A stretch of 64,000 bases of DNA from Paracentrotus lividus (taxonomy: Eukaryota > Echinodermata > Echinoidea > Camarodonta > Echinidae). The stretch is from positions 75,740,868 to 75,804,867 of the forward strand of contig CALNVZ010000174.1 of assembly GCA_940671915.1 (NCBI GenBank). The letters run 5' to 3'. Below, in pieces: positions 59,214 through 64,000 of the stretch (position 1 is the first letter of the stretch; each line of letters begins with the position of its first letter). The notes beneath the pieces were generated by a model. It saw nothing but the letters and a program-made list of their open reading frames with translations, was not told where the DNA came from and ran no database searches. Position numbers and translations under genes: made by a program.

Positions 59214-59510
59214 CTGTGTCAAATAAAATGGTACAATTGGAAAACATTTTTTTATAGTATGAAGATTAATCACAGCCTGCAATTGTTTAGTATTTTCATG
59301 AAGCAGGAAGATCAGACTTTCACCTGAAATTTTTTTCATCACATTTGGTCTTGTAATTTTCGAAATATGACTAGCTTTCTACAATCAAGACAAATTCGCT
59401 TTTCGCACGCCGTCCCATGCCTTTGTGTATAGGTTTCGCATAATGGCCATAAAGTGCTCAATTTCGATTTGTTCCTCGTCGCACAAAATTTAGCATTAGT
59501 TTAAGAGCCT
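59214..59510. mobile_element. Partial Tc1/mariner-like MITE
   Basis: CTGTGTCAAATAAAATGGTA and the following 290 bp match the left part of the full element at 61225. The first few bases and the right end are missing. It directly abuts the palindrome ending at 59208. Confidence 0.75.
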
Positions 59511-59812
59511 CTTTACCTCATATTTTTGTTGTTTCAAAATTTTGGGTGAAGTGGGAAACCTGCCATGTTATTTTTCATACAGGTTGCTCTGGATTGTATA
59601 AATACTGCAATACAGGAATATTTGACACATAAATTTAATTGATCTGACCCCTCAACAAAGTTATTTTTAAATTAATTGCATGTGCATACCATATTGTGAT
59701 TAACTTCCATGCCATTCAGTTATTGAAACATGAAACATTCATTTTATATTCTGTATGATATTGATAATCAATATAAGTTTTTATTTCTCTTTATTTATTA
59801 TTTTTTGCCCAG

Positions 59813-59941
59813 CAAATTGGAACCGCAGACCGATAAGGAAATGCAGCATGTCCAGGCAGAGTATTGTAGACCTACAAGTGCAATCCATGGATGAGATTAG
59901 ACATCTTTGACAAGAAATTATCACACAGAGAAATAAACAAG
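59813..59941 (+). CDS. Candidate second exon, low confidence
   Basis: TTTTTTGCCCAG precedes it and GTAAAT follows. Joined to the exon at 54937-54949, the frame continues for 32 codons, with RKCSMSRQSIVDLQVQSMDE inside, to a TGA at 59908-59910. The residues after the stop (QEIITQRNKQ) keep a helical character, so the TGA could be a decayed CGA. No family is recognised. Confidence 0.25.
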
Positions 59942-60596
59942 GTAAATATATATATTTTTTTTTCATTCAATTGGGCAAATAATTAAAGCTTTGGGGAAAC
60001 AGATTGGCTGTACTTGAATCAAATTTGAGAAAATAAGTTCTATTTCATAAAATTTTCAAATGCTTTTAATTATCCATCATATTTGTAGAAATGTAATAGT
60101 CTAATGGTCATTTCACGTCACAGGGGATGATGTAAAGGTTTTTAGCTTGATCCCCGCACCACCATTTATATCCTTGTCAATGCATTTTTACCCACTTTGA
60201 AAATATTGTGAAGAAATGTGTACTACATGTATTACGATAATTAGTCTGTAAAGTGGTTTCCAGCATGGAAATGAATCCTAATATGGGGAAATAATACATT
60301 TTAAAGTGTTCCCCGAAAATCGCTATATTTAAACAACAATTATTATCATCATTATTAAGATCGTAATGTGTTTATTTATTTTATTGCCAAGAAAAATTAT
60401 GTTCCAAATATTAGTATTATTTTTTAGGATATAGAATGAATAGAAAAAATAATGAATCTATTAAGAATTTTTCCAAACTTAATTGTTTTTCTAAATTACA
60501 TGTATATCGATTCATGTTTTTTTTTTTTTTTTTTCTTTTTGTATGTTTTTTTTTAAGGACATGTGCATTTGCCTGTATTTTTTTTTTATCTTTAAG
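59942..60596. other. AT-rich sequence, no feature seen
   Basis: It has T-runs near 60520-60585 and no gene. Confidence 0.4.
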
Positions 60597-60698
60597 GATC
60601 TTTATGTAACTCTGGACAACAAGATAGATGGAGGAGAGAGACGAACTTGGGATGAACATGAACCCGCAGGGGCCTCCAAACCAAGAGGAGGGAAGACG
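60597..60698 (+). other. Weak third exon candidate
   Basis: ATCTTTAAG precedes and GTGAGA follows a 102-bp stretch open in one frame (DLYVTLDNKIDGGERRTWDE inside). That frame is not the phase delivered by the two upstream candidates, so membership of the same gene is doubtful. Confidence 0.2.
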
Positions 60699-61222
60699 GT
60701 GAGACCCCACTTTTTTGTTGACATACAATAACCTTGACGATTTAAACGCTACCTCTGTAGGTCTTTACCAGTCATCAATTTAAAAAAGCATTTTTTTGTT
60801 TCATTCAACCTGCTTTCAATATAAAAAACTGGCAAATTTGACCCACCCCAACCTATTTTGTCCATTTCTCTCATCTTAGCCTCCCCCCCCCCCAACAGAA
60901 AAGGGGCAATATTTGAAGAAAATAAAATCAGTGATTGCCATTCCAAAAGCAAGATTAATAAATAAATAAATCTACAATTTAATAGCCTGAAAAAAATACA
61001 AGCGTCTAAACTCTCACAAATTTATATTCTTGAATCAATAAATGTTCATTGCTTAAAGGAATTCGAACTTTTTAATATTTTGAATGAAATGCATGGATTA
61101 ATCTAATTTAAGACATGAGCATCAGTAGAAAGAAAAGAAATTGAATACTCTTTATCTGTATTCTAGCTAAACAGTGCAAATTTTATCTAATTAATAAGAT
61201 AAAAAAGTGGGTTATTTGACTA
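60699..61222. other. AT-rich sequence, no feature seen
   Basis: Only a C-run near 60883 and short A-rich stretches are seen. Confidence 0.4.
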
Positions 61223-61224
61223 TA

Positions 61225-61693
61225 CAGTCTGTGTCAAATAAAATGGTACAAGCGGAAAACATTTTTTTTTATAGTATGAAGATAAATCACAATCTGACAT
61301 TGTTTGGTGTTTTCTTAACGCAGGGATATCAGACTTTCTTCTGCAATTTTTTTCCATCACATTTGGTGCAGTAATTTTTTAGATATGACTAATTTTCTAC
61401 AATCCAGAAAAATCCATTTTTCGCATGCCGTCCCATGCATTTATGTATGATTTCGCATAATGACCGTGAATTCAGCGCTCTAGAACAATAGAAGTGCTTA
61501 ATTTCAATTTGTTCATCGTCGCACAAAACTTAGCATAGTTTTGTTTTACGAAAGCAAATTATACAGGACAAAGCGAATCAGCAAAAAAAAAATATTTTGG
61601 CTTTAATTTGGTACGACAAATACACATTATATGAAAAGATTTCATACCTAAATGATTTTTCCCCGACTGTACCATTCTTTTTGACACAGACTG
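61225..61693. mobile_element. 469-bp Tc1/mariner-like MITE
   Basis: The ends are CAGTCTGTGTCAAA and, mirrored, TTTGACACAGACTG, with a further shared AATGGTAC. Both sides are TA (61223-61224 and 61694-61695), the known Tc1/mariner target. No transposase frame. Confidence 0.85.
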
Positions 61694-61695
61694 TA

Positions 61696-62858
61696 CTGTC
61701 GTACAACTGTTTAAATAAGGTTTATCACATGCGGTTACAAAAATGTTTCAAATGTGAATAAGGATATAATTTATATCCTTTGGATTAGACAAATGAGTTT
61801 TTATTTTTTGTTTAGATTGATGGTGGTTATTTGTACCTTTTAATTATATTACAGCTACATGTAGTTCTCAATGAACATGATGAACCATTCTTATATGTGT
61901 TATGTTTTTAATTAAAGACTTTTATATGTTTTTATTTTAAAGTACTTCTCATCTCTAAACACTCAGCCCACAAGCCCTTATCTATAAGCCCTTGTCGACA
62001 AAACCTTTGGCAATTGCAAGTGTACTATTGTGACATGCATCTTTCCTTTCTATATATTTCAAAGGATGTCCTTTATATTTCATCAGAGTTAATTACCGGG
62101 TAATAAATAATATAACTTTTTTTCTGCTTAAAATTAAACACAATCATACGGTATTATTGGGCTATACTCTGAAATTTAGGACTGGTTGTTATTTTATATT
62201 TACATCATACATAATGATAGTACTGTCTCATCAATATTTTTGTTTTCTACTGATCTATTATTCAAAGAAGAGATAATGTAGAAACATTACATGTTAACGA
62301 ATTAAACACGTTTCAGAGTATTATACAACTCCGCTGCAGTCAAGAAATCAAGCATACAAAAATGCACTGCTACGTGTAGACCTATTATGCAAAATATGAG
62401 AATTACAAGAATGCTAAAAAAAAATAAAAAAAATAAAAAGACATGATGCTATTCATATTCCTGTAAGAAATAAAGAACATGAATGTTTGATGTCTATGTT
62501 ATGCATAGTGGTGTTTCAAATCATTGTTCCTAGCTTTAATATTTCCAAAATGAGTGTTATTATTTTAGCTCGTGTTGATTAAATTGCTGAATAGGCGTAT
62601 AGCAAAGAGGCAGCAAATTTTTTTTTCCTTCAAAATTTAAGATCTGTTTTAACGTTCATGTTGCTTATTAGATAATGGACGATTTTGATATGACGCGGAT
62701 AATACCGACCAAAAACTAAATGCGAGAGATTGTGGAAAGCATGTTGTATGAGAATGATGTTAATTAATCTTGGTTTTCTACTACTAGGAACCGACACAAT
62801 GATCATGATAATATCCACAAGTTAGCATTTAAGAGACAAAACGTATAATAATATAAAT
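61696..62858. other. AT-rich sequence, no feature seen
   Basis: No open frame, repeat end or RNA gene recognised. Confidence 0.4.
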
Positions 62859-62860
62859 AT

Positions 62861-63971
62861 ACCGAGTGAGTCAAAAAAAAACTTTACACCTTGAAAAATG
62901 TCAATAAAAAGAAAACCGATTTATAAAGCCCAAATGATTTTACATATTCTGAAAGAGTAACTCCTCCCGCATCTTCTGGTACCATTTTTGTGTGGTATGT
63001 CTTTACGCTTGGATGAACACGACGCATTGTTTGCGAACATGCAAATTTCGAATTGTGCCAGGGTGGGGATGAAATTGAAACAACAAAAGCTGCCAAAAAA
63101 GCAACTCCATTGATTGATTGATTGATTGATTGATTCATTTATTTATTGACGGTAAAAACCCAGTTCAGCTGCTTTGGCTGTTTTACAATGGGGCCGTCAT
63201 GGCCGTTCACAAATACAATAAAAATACAAAGTAATCACATAAACAATAAAACTAAAACATAACATCAAATGGCGATATAAAAATTTACGGTTAATACAGA
63301 ATGAGCAAGTGCAACAAAAATCAGAGAAATAAATACAATTTACAATGACAAAAGTATAATCAATAAATAAACTATCATGAATAAAGTAGTATAACTTTTT
63401 AACGAAAAAGTCTTCCGCTTAATAACTTGGCAGGGGTGTTGTTACACATATTGACTACATTTTGTATGAAAATTAGATTGACTCGTCAAGTAATGCACGA
63501 ATGAGTACACATCAAAGAGTAAATTGCCACTAACAGACCTAAAAAGGCCTTCTAATACTTTTGAAAAGAGATTATTTTGTCTTTGACGTGTGCTCACTCA
63601 TGCCTGACTGTTCAGATTTATCCCATTTTCATACAAAATGTAGTCAATATGTGTAGCAACACCCCTGCTAAGTTATTAAGCGGAAGACATTTTCGTTAAA
63701 AATTTATGCTATTTTATTCATGATGGAGTTGCTTTATTTGTCAGCTTTTGTTGTTTTAATTTCATCCCCACCCTGGCACAATTCGAAAATTGCATGTTAG
63801 CAAACAATGCGTCGTATTCATCCAAGCGTAAAGACATACCACACAATATTGGTACCAGAAGATGCGGGAGGAGTTACTCTTTCAGAATATGTAAAATATG
63901 CTAGGGTTTATAAATTGGTTTTCTTTTTATTGACATTTTTCTAGGTGTAAAGTTTTTTTTGACTCACTCGG
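62861..63971. mobile_element. 1.1-kb palindromic MITE with TA-flanked ends
   Basis: The left end is CCGAGTGAGTC followed by A8-9 and CTTTACACC. The right end is its mirror, and both are flanked by TATA. The arms pair through AGTAACTCCTCCCGCATCTT, the ATGCGTCGT-type block and TTAAGCGGAAGAC. The turn is near 63530. The left arm is broken by an insertion at 63112-63375; the right arm shows the uninterrupted state. Confidence 0.85.
63112..63375 (-). mobile_element. 5'-truncated LINE 3' end inserted in the palindrome
   Basis: On the minus strand it ends in GTCAATAAATAAATGAATCA and more AATC repeats, preceded by a CCATGACGGCCCCATTG hairpin-like segment. This layout resembles the 3' untranslated regions of the LINEs at 18600-18970 and 40540-40736. 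The right arm of the host palindrome, reading CTCCATCATGAAT, gives the empty site. Confidence 0.65.
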
Positions 63972-64000
63972 TATATATAGAGAGAGAGAGAGAGGGAGGG

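Noticed and set aside
59908-59910. Selenocysteine codon in the candidate exon
   Set aside because: No SECIS-like structure was noticed and the exon itself is uncertain; a decayed Arg codon is simpler.

Overview
The window is AT-rich eukaryotic DNA made almost entirely of transposable elements. It is probably from a marine deuterostome invertebrate, most likely an echinoderm. Support for that is indirect: several CR1/L2-like LINEs, two of which carry 2A-type D-I-x-x-N-P-G-P peptides near the N-terminus as known from sea urchin LINEs; a Ty3/Gypsy retrotransposon; tRNA-derived SINEs; poly-G tracts and (TTA)n arrays; and repeated CGCGCTTCGCGC-type motifs. No species can be named from sequence alone, and nothing looks prokaryotic.

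Only one host gene is well supported: a carbohydrate sulfotransferase (CHST family, Sulfotransfer_2) whose terminal exon lies at about 13947-14819. A second, weaker candidate is a CCAAT/TATA promoter followed by a 13-nt coding first exon at about 54735-54949, with a possible phase-matched second exon at 59813.

Layout. 1-1788: unannotated sequence, then a piggyBac-type MITE flanked by TTAA. 2155-5530: a frameshifted CR1/L2-like LINE with a 2A motif. 5531-8312: G-rich and simple repeats, a tRNA-derived SINE and a LINE 3' fragment. 8313-10788: inverted arms around a SINE and a ~155-bp tandem repeat that is split by an AACGTT-rich insertion. 11369-12093: a near-perfect palindrome. 12261-13745: a SINE, a long (TTA)n array and a broken LINE. 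13947-14819: the sulfotransferase exon. 16030-18970: a 5'-truncated LINE with a long open frame. 19006-20323: a 1.3-kb palindrome. 21183-36289: one Gypsy element, now 15 kb long because one long-TIR element split its 5' LTR and a second element full of AGGTCA triplets sits in its leader/gag region; smaller palindromes are nested inside both. 37410-43733: a possible TTAA-flanked element that contains another decayed LINE. 47042-50150: a decayed minus-strand LINE. 51027-53554: a LINE with a 2A variant that has lost its RT catalytic core. 55651-59208: a 3.5-kb imperfect palindrome carrying a LINE fragment. 59214-63971: Tc1/mariner-like MITEs and a terminal palindrome with a LINE tail inserted in one arm.

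The main themes are nesting and palindromes. At least seven long fold-back elements occur in 64 kb, and the duplicated target bases and interrupted repeats allow parts of the insertion order to be read. The sequence shows no new defence or metabolic system. The most unusual items are a PHD finger in a Gypsy pol that lacks RNase H, the transposon-borne arrays of nuclear-receptor-type half sites, and the 3' tail shared by a SINE family and a LINE.
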